Assembly: GCA_026686845.1 (NCBI GenBank)
Contig: JAIVEN010000007.1
Location: 35,523,001-35,587,000, forward strand
Length of the DNA: 64,000 nucleotides
Direction: 5' to 3'
DNA from: Adenanthera pavonina
Lineage: Eukaryota; Streptophyta; Magnoliopsida; Fabales; Fabaceae
Shown here: piece by piece, positions 36,101-48,595 of the stretch
Layout: every line of letters begins with the position of its first letter
Position numbering within the stretch: the first letter of the stretch is position 1
Translations under genes and position numbers: made by a program
The notes under the pieces: model-generated
Seen by the model: only the letters and a program-made list of their open reading frames with translations
Told to the model about the DNA's origin: nothing
Database searches by the model: none

Positions 36101-39100
36101 TCACCATCCTTTGCCCACTGAATCCTTGATTTCTGTGTCCAACTAGTTTCTTGCTTCAGATCTGGAAAGGTCTCTTCCAAATACTAGTGCACAAGAATCT
36201 GTCCAACTGGGAAGACATAGCATGATCCCTTACCACTGACCATATAAAGTTGACCATTGGATAAACATAAGTCACCATGGCTGCAATCTCAAATGAAATC
36301 ATCAAAAACACTCATCATCACTTTAACACGATTTGCTCCTAACTTCTCATTACAAAATCTCACTGCATTGAAATCACGATCAACACAAAAATAAGGAGTA
36401 CATAACTCATGAATATAGCTAAGCTTATCACCAAAAATAAAATAAAGTCTGATCTGAGGCTCAAAGGACCCAAAACTGAGGTACTCCACCATTGACCCCT
36501 CCCTTTAAAATCCAGCATAACTGAATCCAAAAAGAAACATGGATGTAATCTACCTATGTTGCTATCCTTGAGTCCCATATAGTCACCATACCCCAAAGCA
36601 CCAAGGACACAGTCCCAATCCTTATGTACAGGTTTCCACAAACTCCTAACTAACATACCACCACAGCTCTCAAGCTTAGTCTCCTGAAGCAGTACAATGT
36701 CCAGCATTGATTTTGAGATAACCTCCTTAACCTTCTTCCTCTTCCTTTTCCTTTAACAGCCCAACTAAAAAAGCTTCTCCCTTGGACACCAGCCTCCCCT
36801 TCAAACCTCCACAATTTATAGACAATGCAAGATTATGTAATTCTTTTTCCACCCAGTTCTTCATGAATTATACTAAGGGTATGTTTGGTTCAAAGGAGGG
36901 GAAGGGAGGGAAGGGATTTTAATGGAGGGAAAGAAAGGAGAGGGAAAAGAAGGGATTTTAATTTTACCTCGTTTAGAGGGAAAAGGAGGAATTTTAATGG
37001 AGGGATTTTAATGTTACTTTGTTTGGGTTAGGAGGGGAAGGGAGGGAAAATAATTATAATTTGACTATTATACCCTTAGTTTATTTAAGTTAATATTTCC
37101 TTTCTATATTATAAAAAGAGTTTTTTTTTGTTTGAATATTAGATAAAGTTCTTAACCAGAAGGAAATACTTTTTTTTTCTCAACCTCAACCATGATTGTA
37201 CGTATCTTCTTCTTTTTTTTCAACTTTAACCATGATTATATATGTTAATATACAAATGTGTTTGTGTGTGTTCGTGATTTCATACATGTATGTCACTAAG
37301 GTATTTCATATTTTATGAGTGAGACTAAAAAGAGACGCGACAAGGCTGATCAGTATATTGTGTGGTTGAGTTATGAAAAAGTGAAGAGTATTTTGGTCAT
37401 ATTGGACACAATAACACATTTTCCCCCCAAATTACCCCAATTTGGGAGGAAAATATATAAGGGGAGCAATTATTTGATTGCCAAACAAGGGAAGGGGAGC
37501 AATATCCCTCCCCTTCCTTTCCCTTCCCCCCATTTCCCCCCAACCAAACATACCCTAAAAAATGAAATAAAAAAAAAAAGTAACTTTAATGCATAATTGA
37601 ACTAGGATAATTAACATTACTTCTAGAAACTATAAAGAAAGGATGATATCTTGAGTAAATAGTTATAGTTCTGCCTATATCACTGACAAAAAGAGTCCTA
37701 CATAAACCACTTTCAAAACATAATTGACCAATAGATAAAAGTAACAAAAAATATATAACACTTCTACATGTAACATCAATGAATAATGAAACTCATAGCT
37801 GGTGTTTTAAGAATCATTATAAGCTAACAACTTACACAAGCCAAGGGATTGAGACATAGCATGGACATCAACAGCCACCGTCTGTGTTTTGACCACACTG
37901 CTGGACAAAGAGAATGCATTCCATTCTGAAAATCAAAGAGCTGAGCATGTAAGGTCACAATGAAGGGGAGGAAAACTCTATACAAAGAGGATCTAGATGC
38001 ATTATCACAAACACAAACAACTTTAAAGACAAGAAAGAGCTGTGTCACTTCACTAGAAGTTTAACATGTCTGTATGTGAAGCATAGGTTTGGTTGGTTTA
38101 CAACCTTGGTCATGGTAAGCCTGGAGACGTTACTGCTAATATTATTCCAAAATTATGTGAATACAGAGTTATATACCAATAATTTAGGAATATACTCAAA
38201 CTAATTAAACTGATATATAATTGTAAAATTGTTTCCAGAGGTCAAATGCCCATAATGCAGTATATAAGGACTTTTTTTATTAAGTTATATAAAGCTTTCT
38301 TAACTAAACTTAAACACAAGTTATTAGCAATTTAGTAACAAACTGCCACTTAGCCAGCTGAAGCAGATCCTTACCTTTCTGTCGTAGCCATACCAAAGCA
38401 AGTGTTGCTTGGACAGATGGACTGGTAAAAGGAGGGTTGAATCACGGACAAGGAGTAGAGGTCCAAGCTGGACAAGGAAAAGAGATGAATTTTCATTTCC
38501 AGATGTTGAACCACCATGGGATGCCTCTACTCTCCATAAATCTCCCCTTGCAACTAAAGAACCTTCCACCTCTTGAGTTCTACTATCATAAGTTGATGAA
38601 ACATTAATGATTCCCTGCACTTTGATAAATAAAACCAGTAAATGAAGTATATAAGGGGTAGAAAGAGAGCAAAAAATGTAGCCATACGAAATATGAACAT
38701 GTTACATCAAGGAATTTTCTCTCACTTAATGAAAAAGGGTAGTCCATCATTTCTTGAATAAAAATCAAAAGAAAGTTGAGGCTTTTAGAATACACAATTT
38801 TCCCATTCTGATTGCATATAGACACTTCAATCTATTGATGCTCCAAGATCTAGATCACTTTGAAGCTTAATCTGACTGCACAATAGGATATATACGTTCT
38901 ACAAGATTCCTAATACAATGCCATAAATAAATAATTTGTGCAGAAACAGAGCAGACACTGGAAGAGAAAAAAGGGGGTGCAACCTCTGTTGTGGCTTCCC
39001 CAATTAGTGGGCCACCCCCATTTTCTTTTAAAGAAAAAAAAATTAAACATCGTTGCTAGGATTGCTTGGACAGCACCATGCTGTCCGAGCAAAGGATTTT

Positions 39101-40319
39101 TATCCAAAAGGAACTATTCTGCATACATGCAGAAGGACCATGGTGACCCAACTTTTTGCTTTTAGTCTTTAAAACAGATGGATTGACAGACACAAATCGT
39201 AATGCAGTTATCCAGGACACAACCCTTTGACTGAAAATAATATATATCTAGGGGAGCTTAAATACGGAAAGGTTGGGCCATAAAGCTAAGCTTTCCATGA
39301 CAAGACATAGCCAAGCCAAGAGAGACTGGCATTCTGGTCTGAAGACTAGGGACAGAAAGCAACAACAGTTTAACCTGACCACCATATTTGATATCCCAAT
39401 CTCATACTAATTGTAATAAACAGTTTAACCTGGCATTCTGGCCATATCGTATCAGAAAAAGAGCACGTTGATCCTGAAATGCGTAAAATTTAGAAAGGAA
39501 AATCGATTTAACTCATCAATGCTGTGATGTTCCAATAAAGCATAAGGGGTGTTTAGCTTGACAAACAGCTCTACTAGGGGGTTAACTATTTTTCTCTCAT
39601 TTTATACAAGACTTCTAGTTGACGCGGTTCAACTGATGCTACGGCTACTAATCACTTTTAGATCCTCGTCCTCGAACGTCAAAACACAGCTGCTTGATTG
39701 CTTATGAATAAAAGAAAAAAAAGAAAAAGAAAACACACACACACACAAAAGAATTTACCTGTCTTTTACCCAGGTGACCAGCCGAACTAAGGTTAAAGCC
39801 GCCACTTTCTTCATCCACCGATCCACCAGCACCAGTATCATTTTCAGCGAACCCATAATTTCTCAACCTTTCACTCAGCGACCCCAAATCTTCCTGCATA
39901 TTAATCCCGGCATCAGCTGTCAGCCTACCTTTATCTCCTTCCATCCGAACGGAAGCCATCACTGTATCCTCCTGCTTAAACGGTATCGGCAACGACCTGA
40001 AAATTTGCTGAACTAACCCATTCAAGCTCGCACCAAAGTCAGCTCCAGCTTGCCCAATCCTATTACCGATATCGAAAATCGCCGAAACCCCATCGATTCC
40101 ATAATTCTCCGTCGCTAATCCGAAATCGCTCTTGCCGAAATTCTGACTCGGGAATTCCAGATCAAAGAGCTTTGATTTCGGAGGCGTGGGCCACGTGAAA
40201 GGCGGAGGGTTCATGTGAGACTGTATCAATCCAGTGAAACCCTGCGCAAGGCGATCGGCCAGATCGTGGCCATGCCGCTGCACCTCCTCCCATGCCTCGA
40301 ACGACCTCTCCATAGACAT
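33183..40319 (-). CDS. TGD4-like (PDE320 family) plastid envelope lipid-transfer protein
   Basis: Seven exons join in frame on the minus strand: 40319-39759, 38614-38375, 37925-37836, 35188-35039, 34936-34812, 33862-33733 and 33308-33183, giving about 473 residues. Conserved blocks include SFEAWEEVQRHG and DLADRLAQGF at the start, NGMHSLCPAVWSKHRRWLLM, SFVDLQFPNGQLTYVSGEG, VCPTFGGSNPG, and IGRSKWNGNVG near the end; the protein ends in SGIEF. From memory this matches Arabidopsis At2g44640, a paralogue of TGD4 (At3g06960). TGD4 is an outer-envelope protein that takes part in lipid transfer from ER to plastid. No signal or membrane helix is evident, which would fit a beta-strand envelope protein. 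A second ATG two codons downstream could also be used. Intron 3 is enlarged by a LINE and a MITE. The gene is tail-to-tail with the kinase copies. Gene structure is strong; functional naming is moderate. Confidence 0.82.
35637..36870 (-). mobile_element. Degenerate LINE (endonuclease plus start of reverse transcriptase) in intron 3
   Basis: On the minus strand, from about 36,707, LDIVLLQETKLES and a later DFNAVR are typical of the LINE apurinic endonuclease. From about 35,990 to 35,690, DPNGFTLAFFQNCWDIVKGD and VALVPKKD are typical of the start of the reverse transcriptase. The frame changes near 36,490 and again near 36,250. The rest of the reverse transcriptase, the zinc-binding region and RNase H are absent, so it is dead and 3'-truncated. 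It lies in the same orientation as the host TGD4-like gene. Confidence 0.8.
36877..37555. mobile_element. Harbinger/Tourist-type MITE, 679 bp, intact ends
   Basis: Both ends start GGGTATGTTTGGTT when read inwards, and the flanks carry the three-base duplication TAA (36,874-36,876 and 37,556-37,558). The terminal inverted repeats extend further as G-rich tracts of the type GGAGGGGAAGGG. No transposase is encoded; the open plus frame at 37,315-37,596 runs out through the right end and is not a gene. The element sits in intron 3 of the TGD4-like gene. Well-preserved ends and target site suggest fairly recent insertion. Confidence 0.85.
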
Positions 40320-43220
40320 TTCGCCTTATCCAAGGAAGTCACAACCTATCCATAAAACTTGGAAGCAATCGCTGAACGAATCGAAGACGAAAGGGGCAAG
40401 TTCTATAATCAAGACAAGCAGAGAAATTGAAGTTCACGGATGAGGTGGAATAACGGAATCAGTAGCAGAAAGCAAATCACGAAGTATAACAAGTGAGGGA
40501 GAAATTAGTGTAGCTGAGACGATTCTGGGCGAAAAGAGAGAGGGAGGCTCATCAGAATGGTGGGATCAGAGAATTGAAAGAAACGCGATTTGCTGTGAAA
40601 AATCGTACTGTTTGTGGCGTAGAAGAATGAAGATTTTATTGAAGGAGATGCGTGACTCACGTGACGAGGATGGAATCCAAGGTGACAGCCAATCAGAAGG
40701 CAAGAATTTTAGACCGGCTCTTAAGAATCTTACTAAGTTTATTTTCTTTCCCTTCGCAGAAGCCACCAGTAAATCGAATTCTGTCTACCTTTCCCAAAAA
40801 AAAATCGAATTCTATCAGAATAATCTGTCAAATTTTTTCCTGACAAAAAAAAAAACCTGTCAAATTTGTTCTTGTATAGTACAAAATGAGGTAAGTTATG
40901 CTATTTAACAGAAAAAGTTACACAATTTATAAATAGTAGGAAGGAGTTGTTATAAATTTTATTATATATACTGATAATATATTAATAAGGTTAGGTGCTT
41001 GTTTATTATATATAGTAAAAATGAATAAAATAAAAAACCAATTTAAACATTAAAAATATTTTGAAATACAAATTTAAAATTTAAAATAATAAAATACTAA
41101 TTGTAATAAATATTATAAGAAAATAATCATTAGGAAGTAGGAAGTAGGAAGTAGGAAGTAGGTAGTAGTAGACAGTTACAAAAAGGGCAAGTTAAGGATG
41201 TAGCGTTTCCTTTACAACATGTTAGGGCTATGGAAGATTATAATCTTATTTGTGGCCTAAAACAAAATCTGTTGTTCTTTTTTTATGGCCTGAGTTATTA
41301 TAATCAATCTGTTCATCATCCTGCTTTAGGTTAACGATGATTAGGTACAATACAATCCTGCTCAAAATAAGATGGAAGGGAGTGCTATATTTAATAATTT
41401 TAAGGACGAGGATCCTCTAAAATTCTGGTGATTTTGAAAAAACGGTGAACTTATCTAGTATACTTTTTATTTTTCTGGTCTATATTCATTTCTCAATATT
41501 CCACGGATTTCAAAAAAACAAGCTGCTTTTATATTTTTTTTCATTAGTATTATTTTTGTAATTGAAGGATAGGATGTCTCATATATAGTTGATGAAAATG
41601 ACCTGACCTCTCATAACAAGGTCTTTTCTATGTACACAACTACAACTAGAAATTGAATTGTCAACAACATTTGTACAGAATATTGCTGTCTGCCAACTCA
41701 GTTAAGACCTTACTTGTGATAATTACGGTTTGAACGAAATGTGAAAAAAGAAGAGGAAACAAGCTAATCCGGACATACCCATTACGACGTAGCATGCCCA
41801 TATGAAGGGCCCGCTGTGGAAACGTTCAAAAGCAGAAATTGGATATTGGAGGCTGCTCTATGATTTGGTTTCCTTCGGAGTTGTTAAAAAGATAAGCATA
41901 GCCATAAACGATAACCCAAAAAAAGCAGTTAACTGACAGATCAACCTCAGACTTAAAAATTATTATTTTATTTGAAGATATTATCATGATCCATGAACGA
42001 TCACATTATATAAACACCTGACGTCTTTTCAAAATTAATTTAATAAGTACGAATATAGTTTAGAAACCTTCAATATCGTATTTAATATACTAATATCTAA
42101 TTCATAGTAAAATAGAATAATAATTAAAAAATAAAGACAAAGTATCTCCATCTTCCTATATGGACATGATAAAAAAATTACTTATCCATCCACGTAACCA
42201 AGCACAACCTTAGAAAACATACAAAGCAAGCCAAGGTGTACCAAGTAGAATAAATGGTCCAATTGGCCCAAAAAACAAAAAGTTCAATACAGCAGAGTGT
42301 ATATTTGCCGGGTCAGATCTTTCAATTTCATCTATAGGGATTTATTTAAAATTTAGATTCAGGCTCATTCTCATGTATGGGAAAGAAGGACAGGAACATG
42401 ACAAAAACTGGAGAAAAGAGAAAAGAAATGGTGGAAGTGGAGCCTACTTGTAAGACGAAGACCATCACTTTATCTCTTTCTTTTAACATGACCATTGAGG
42501 TACCCCAAGGATCTAAAGTCCGCAAAAGAACTGTTTAACAAAGCAAAATTGCAATTCCAAAATGTTGGAAAGACATGATATATAACAATTATACGTATAT
42601 GCTTTAGAAATATCCCCAATCAGCACCAAACAATGACAAATTTTACAGTTTCTGATACTATTCTGGCTGGAAGCTAAAGCCTCTCACTGGAATGATCACT
42701 TTCTTTCTTTTTTTATTCAACAATGGTCACGTTTGTTGCATATGAAGATGACTGTGGGTGGTCTATGGCTTTTCAAACTATGCTGCTGGCATAGTCAATC
42801 AACCATCAAAACACCTACAAATATGATCCATCAAATTTCCAAAATAATTCATTCAATCCAACTAAAAAAGCTTTGGCCACTAAGTCATGGTTTTACTTTC
42901 TGAGTCATTCAGTTTCTGCTGTGGCAACCCAAGCCAACCAACCATGCAATGAATATCAATATTTCCAGGATTCAACAACTATTAAGTTTAACAAGACAGT
43001 GATGAAATCAGTGGGTAGCAAATCCACTCCAGAACTCACTAAACCTGTATACAAGCTGAGTAACTAACAAAGTGAAAAGGGTTTAAAAAACAAAAGAGCA
43101 TACAATGAAAGAGAGCAGCTTTTTGCATCCACCTTGATTATGGTCTTCAAGCATTTCTACAAATAAAACAAGAAGTCCAAGTTCACATTCAACCACTGAC
43201 TTCTCTAACTACAAAGTATT
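40320..43220 (-). promoter_or_regulatory. Upstream region of the TGD4-like gene and spacer to the first BES1-like gene
   Basis: No gene was seen. A perfect G-box CACGTG lies at 40,658-40,663, about 340 bp upstream of the TGD4-like start codon. It falls within GACTCACGTGACG, a context often bound by bZIP or bHLH factors; this is known for the motif, not shown here. A 7-bp tandem repeat (GGAAGTA, about 4.5 copies) lies at 41,132-41,165. The rest is AT-rich. The part next to 43,220 should hold the 3' untranslated region of the BES1-like gene. Confidence 0.5.
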
Positions 43221-46002
43221 TTACCTGCAAAATAATAATTATACTAATAGTGTTAAATTGGCAGGAATAAAAAAAAGGAGTAAATTGTATTCACATTCTC
43301 TCTAGTTTTTGAAACATACACTTCCTCCAGTTTCAATCTCCCTTGAGTTTTATGAAAGCTACATTCACATCCCCCGTAATTTAAAAGTACTACACTAATC
43401 TTTTTTTCATAAGCATTGACTTGCCCTTCTGTCAGCGTTTGCACTAGAATGGGCGGAGGGAGGGCGTGAGCGTAGGGGTAATAAACCTTAAAGGAGATAA
43501 ATGTAATTTACTAAAGAAATCAAATTGATCATACAATAATAAAATACCTGGTCTTTGAGCAACCAAGCGTAAGCTCAAGATCATCTGATCCAAATTCTTC
43601 ATGGATCCTTTCTCCTTCCCATGGCTTCACAAGGCCAGGTGTGTTGCTTCCAAATGCAAATTCATCTGAAATAGCTTCAGACATGGGAATGTCTGCAATG
43701 TGATCAGAGCCTGCCGCTATAGCTGGAGAACACGTCCCACTATGCCCAGGAGTCCACATGTGAGATCCTCTACCTGCAGCCAAAGCATCTTCCTTGAAGC
43801 CAAATGGGTTCTTAGAGATTAGGCTAAATGTTGGGGAAGTTGGAAGTCTAATCCCTGCAAACCATTCCGGGTCAACTATCTGGCGCTGAGGGCTTGGAGG
43901 GGTGGAAGAGGGCATGAACAAATGGTGCTGTCCAGCCCGTGCAGATTGATCATCCCAGTCAGTGTTGATTCGAGGTGTTCTTGCTGTAGGAGAGCTCAGT
44001 GGAGGTGTAACAGGAGCACTAATGGAGCCACTGTGAAAGTAGTGATGGGGAAGCTTGGGGGAAGATGCTGAAGATGATGCAGTAGATAAGTTTTTCAGCC
44101 AAGGAATGAGGGTATTGCCATCAGCATTAGGATTAGGCGCATAGGGGGATGACGACGGGCTTGGGAAAGAAGATGATCCTGGGCTTGGGTTGTAGGATGC
44201 ACAAGGACTTGGATGGTAAGATGAGCAGGGGCTTCCAGCTGCAGACCCGCCAACAACATCCATGCGCTCCAGAGGCTTGCATCCCTGCATATGCAAAATA
44301 TTTTCAATGAAGGATCAAAATGTAGCATGTGGGTATATATCATCACATTGTCCAAATGAGAGTGGGATTGCATAATCAGAACAGTCAAGCATTTATTCTG
44401 ATCAAAATGTTAATTTTTATGACACATTTCTAGAATCAGCAACAATTAACTGCACTTTACCGTTCTGCTGCTCATTTATGTCCCATACATTTCTAAAGAG
44501 ATAAGTTACATGACTCCTGCAAGTCAACCAAAATTCTTGTTTACATGGCGTACGAACATGCAATGGTTCAGATTTGGTCTGTTTGGCCCCACATGTACAA
44601 ACAAAATCTAGGCCATTTCATGTATGTACACCATAAATAAACAAGAAAATTTCAGTTTACATTTCCCTCAGCATCTTCTGGATACCAAGAATGTAACTAC
44701 TAAATTTCTGCTCTGCTCAGTCTATAGAGATAAGTTTCTTGATCACTGCAAGTCAATGTTGTGAAATTCTAGTATATACATGGTGTATGTACATGCAACA
44801 GCTCAGATTCGGTCTGTTGGCCCCATATGTACAGACCAAATCTAGACTGTTTCATGCATTTACACCATATATAAACAAGAAACTGTCTATTTATGTTTCC
44901 CTCAGCACCTTCTGGATTACTATATGTAATCAATTTTCGGCTCCGTGGAAAGTTTCAAGGATATGTTACTTGACTACTTGAAGTCAAATTGAGAAATGTT
45001 TGTGTACTAGGTGTGTGGACATGCGATGGTTTAGATTTAGTCCTGCATGTACAACCAAATCTAGACTGTTTCATTTTTTTACAAGATATATATGAACAAG
45101 AAATTTTCAGTAAACGTTTCCCTCAGAATCTTCTGGATACCATTCTCAAGACCAAAATATTATCATCAAGTCTAATCTGTGTAGAAAAATTGGCCAGAGA
45201 CAGAAACTAGTGCTGGAAAAGGCATGCCAAAATGGAATCCTATCCTATCTTTTTTTTTTCGAAGGTCAGTTAAAGATAATCTTTCAACTGTGAACTTAAA
45301 CAAAAACGACATATCACCCGAAAAAAATGACAGACATAGATTGAAAAAAGATAAACAAGTACAAAATCTGGACCGTCCAAAACTAGCAGGTCTAGATCTG
45401 CTGCTGCAAGTGGTGCTGCTACTAGAGAACTCGTTTCCCTGAAAAAGCTTCTGCTAAATTGCAACATGCACATTCCATAGCAAAATCAGACCGGAAAACC
45501 TGAATTGGCAAAATTACCCTCAACGAGGTCTGGAATATCTAGGTACATGATTCTATGTAGCAATGTTAGGTAGTCATCTTCAGTTTCATTTTTTCAGAAA
45601 GGGATGAGGGCATTTTCGTCTCCATAAGATATACAAAAGAGTTCTGGATTCTCCGGTGGCCATTAGCCGAGCAACAGAGAATCTCTGGTACCTTCACGGC
45701 CATGGTTACTCTAAATCAAAGCTTTTTTCTTTTTCGGCTTATCAGAGAATCACTAAGTTAGAAGTTCTTTTATATACCAGCTTACAGAAAAGCACTCAGC
45801 ATAGCGCAGAAGCTTACAATGTGAATGAAAATGGCGGATGTAATATGTGTACCTTGCGATAAGTGGTGCCGTCAGGTTCGACGGTCCAACCAGCTTCGTT
45901 ACAGAGAGCTTTAAGGACTTCATTGTTGTCGCAGTGCTTAGGGAGCTTGTAGTTTCCGTACATCCTGAGACCAGCGAAGATCTTTGCCGCTATGGCTCTG
46001 CG

Positions 46003-46035
<33 letters not shown>

Positions 46036-46068
46036 CTTCCATGTCGGTAGCCTCGTCCCCGACGTCAT
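43221..46068 (-). CDS. BES1/BZR1-family brassinosteroid transcription factor (BEH4-like), copy A
   Basis: Nuclear factor acting at the end of brassinosteroid signalling; about 318 residues, close to Arabidopsis BEH4. Exons: 46068-45853, 44284-43548, and probably a 4-nt coding piece 43224-43221. Exon 1 is the DNA-binding domain: MTSGTRLPTWKERENNKRR, a basic stretch, and KHCDNNEVLKALCNEAGW. Exon 2 carries the Ser-rich region with many GSK3-type (BIN2) sites around SAPVTPPLSSPTARTPR, the PEST-like STPPSP, a docking-type stretch KPWEGERIHEE, and an EAR repression motif in DLELTLG. The start was set at 46,068 because the upstream in-frame extension begins with TTG, not ATG. If the last intron is not spliced, the protein ends six residues later at 43,529. 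Intron 1 holds a three-copy 230-bp repeat. Confidence 0.9.
44498..45145. repeat. Three-copy tandem repeat, about 230-bp unit, in BES1-like intron 1
   Basis: Units begin at about 44,498 (GAGATAAGTTACATGACTCC), 44,727 (GAGATAAGTTTCTTGATCAC) and 44,958 (AGGATATGTTACTTGACTAC). Each contains, in order, AAGTCAA, a G(T/C)A(C/T)ATGC-like site, CAGATTTGGTC or a variant, ACAAGAAA, and TTTCCCTCAG followed by CTTCTGGA. The third unit is shorter, about 190 bp. Nothing similar is seen in intron 1 of the paralogue at 56-59 kb. Confidence 0.85.
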
Positions 46069-47777
46069 CTCTTCCAAAGAGGAATCACCGGGACGAAAAA
46101 TGCGGCTAGAGAAAGTTTAAAACTGAGTAATCAGAAGCAGAATAGAGCACACATTTGCAGGCAAATTTTCTGGTTCACAGAAGGAAAAGCAAGTAATCCA
46201 AACCCAAACTCTGAATCAACCGGCGAAGAAAGCAGGGGAAAGGCCAGCGTTTTCGTAATGTAGCTGACTGAGAAGCTGAATTTTGGGTGGTAGAAGTGGG
46301 TGAAGTGGCCGGAGCAGGATCGGCGATCAGAGAGGATAAGTGCCGGGAAACCGGGGGTGGTATTGATGGGAAGAAAGTGAGAAGAGAAAAGCAAAAGAAA
46401 AAGAAAGCATGAATTTTGGGGGTGAGAGAGACACTTGATGAGCCAAATTTGCGGATCAAAATGCTGGATGATGAGATTCAGAAAGAAAGAGAAAGTGGGA
46501 ATGATGTGAGACTTGTTGTGAAGTTGTACAGCGAAGGGATTGTGTGTGAGATGTGAAAACCTGCAAAGAGCCACAACCACTTCCCTCCCTCCACCTCCCT
46601 TGCGCTGCCTCTCTCACTGGTTGCTTCTCTCTCTCACTGGTTGCTTCTCTGTGACCTTTCCATTTAAGTTGGACTTTTTCTTGTCATGCATTCATCTAAG
46701 AGAGTCACTTTCTTTTTTAAATGTGTCATTTTTTTTTACATGGCCCTTATTTTATTTTTTTTGACCTTTGTTTAACTACATTATATTGTCAATTTGTGAC
46801 TCATTGGATAATACATAGATCAGTGGCCAAAAAACTAATTACAATATACCTTATGAAGATAAGAAAACCATACTTAAAAATTATTTTGAGAAATATTGAA
46901 CATTGATATAAATTTAAAAAAAATGTTTATATGTATAAGGGTATTCAAATTGAAAAAAAAATCATTTTACAAAAAATAGTAATCCTTTAAAAGGAACACC
47001 TGTCTATATATATATAAAAGAAATGAATAATAAATAACTAATAACAAATATTTGTTGTGTACTACATATTGTTGGATTGCTGACATGAAAATTTGTTCAA
47101 ATTAAAGACATAAATGATTACCAAAATGGCATTAGTTTCTATACCACAAGAGCTTTGTTTATGTGGTGCACATGACAGGGATTTCATATGGGGTTTCAGA
47201 AAAGATAAGTCAAAATGCAAATAATGCAATAACATTACTTTCAGTGATAGTGGGATGAAATAAACAGCCAATTTTCACTTTAATAATAAAAAAAAGGTTA
47301 AGTTTTAGTCAAAGTGAAGGCCAACTTTTGTTATTGCTTTCAAAAGGATCCCTCTAAAAAGAATGGAGAGGTGTGGATGATTATTTCTCTTTTTCCAGGC
47401 ATGTGTAATATAGTGGAATATATATGGGTTTTAAATTTTAGTAGAACCACGTTGATGGGCTTCAATTAACGCATCTTTTATCAGCACTTGCTTTCAATTC
47501 TAAAAGGTGAATGAGGAAAGGAAATAAAGTTTGATAAAGTGATACACTAGAAATGAGAACCGCATAGTATTATTTGCCACAACTTATTTGGAGAACAAAA
47601 TTTAAAATTTTACTACAATATAATTTAAAGTTTACCCAAATTATTAGATAACTCTTTCTTTCGTTCAGTATACTAGGAAATATATTTTCTCAATATTTTC
47701 TCTCTATATATTTTTATTTTTTACACAATTTTCTTGATTTATTTGATTTGAATAGTGAAACATTACTAGCTATGATA
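46069..47777 (-). promoter_or_regulatory. Leader and upstream region of BES1-like copy A
   Basis: No separate gene is supported; the open frames at 46,131-46,580 are low-complexity Ser/Phe/Leu stretches with no family features. A directly repeated CTCTCTCACTGGTTGCTTCT motif lies at about 46,608-46,650. It reads as a GA-rich tract on the gene's strand, a common feature just upstream of, or within, plant 5' leaders. Beyond 46,700 the sequence is AT-rich with nothing recognisable. Confidence 0.45.
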
Positions 47778-48051
47778 CTCCCTTTATTCTCAAATATAAG
47801 GGAATTTTGGTGTAGAGGTTTAGTCCAAAATATAAGAAAAACATATAGATTTCTATGGCAAAAAATGATGTATGCCAAAAATATCTCCAGCCATTGTGGT
47901 TTTCATTAAGTATTAATTAATCTAGCATACAAGAAAAAACCATTAATTGAGAATAATTTAAAAAAATATTTTGCTACAAATTAAATAGGGTTAATTAACT
48001 TCATTGGTATGTGTAAAGTATTTTGTTCCTTATATTTGAAACTAAATGGAA
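47778..48051. mobile_element. Stowaway-type MITE
   Basis: About 274 bp between TA dinucleotides. The left end CTCCCTTTATTCTCAAATAT and the reverse-complemented right end TTCCATTTAGTTTCAAATAT are good terminal inverted repeats, both running on into AAGG. The interior is AT-rich without coding. Confidence 0.75.
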
Positions 48052-48595
48052 TATTAAAACAAATATATTATTCATTTAGTTACTATCATAAATAAGCATT
48101 GTGATTTTGATTTTATGCATAGTTTATTGATAATAATAAATATAAATCATTAAATTAAATATTTTACCCATTTATAAACTTTCTTTTTAGTCAATTAATC
48201 ACAATCAACAAAAAAAAATTGTGTATAAAAGAAGGTATAGATGAGAGTATTGAAAGGATCATTTTCCAAATAGACTATTGTATGCTTAAATGACTTGCTT
48301 GGTATAAAGTGGGAATAAAAAAGGAAATGAGAATGGAGAAGTTTTATTTCTTCTATGAATATTGAAAGCTCTCTTTTTTATAAAGTCATTTTGTTATTTA
48401 TCAGAGGCAACTTTTATATTTTCGCTCACATTTTTTCTATCCCCAAATTCATTTTTCTTGTACCAAATGCATCAAAAGTGATACTCTAAGTTTCATAGTC
48501 AAAATATTATATTTAATTCTAATAATTGAAATTTATTCAGATTAATGAAATGGTAGAGAGTTATTGTTTTGTTAATTAATTAGCTAGTTGTTTTT

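Noticed and set aside
36177..36200. Treating the LINE frames in intron 3 as extra exons of the TGD4-like gene
   Set aside because: The frames match LINE endonuclease and reverse transcriptase, and the flanking TGD4-like exons join in phase without them.
37315..37596. Plus-strand frame of 93 codons
   Set aside because: It lies mostly inside the 679-bp MITE and runs out through its terminal repeat; there is no family match.
46069..46077. Longer N-terminus (three extra residues) for BES1-like copy A
   Set aside because: The upstream codon is TTG; the ATG at 46,068 matches the start of copy B and of the family.
46131..46580. Minus-strand frames of 149 and 94 codons upstream of BES1-like copy A
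   Set aside because: Composition is low-complexity (Ser, Phe, Leu, Pro) from a pyrimidine-rich leader, with no conserved motif and no equivalent upstream of copy B.
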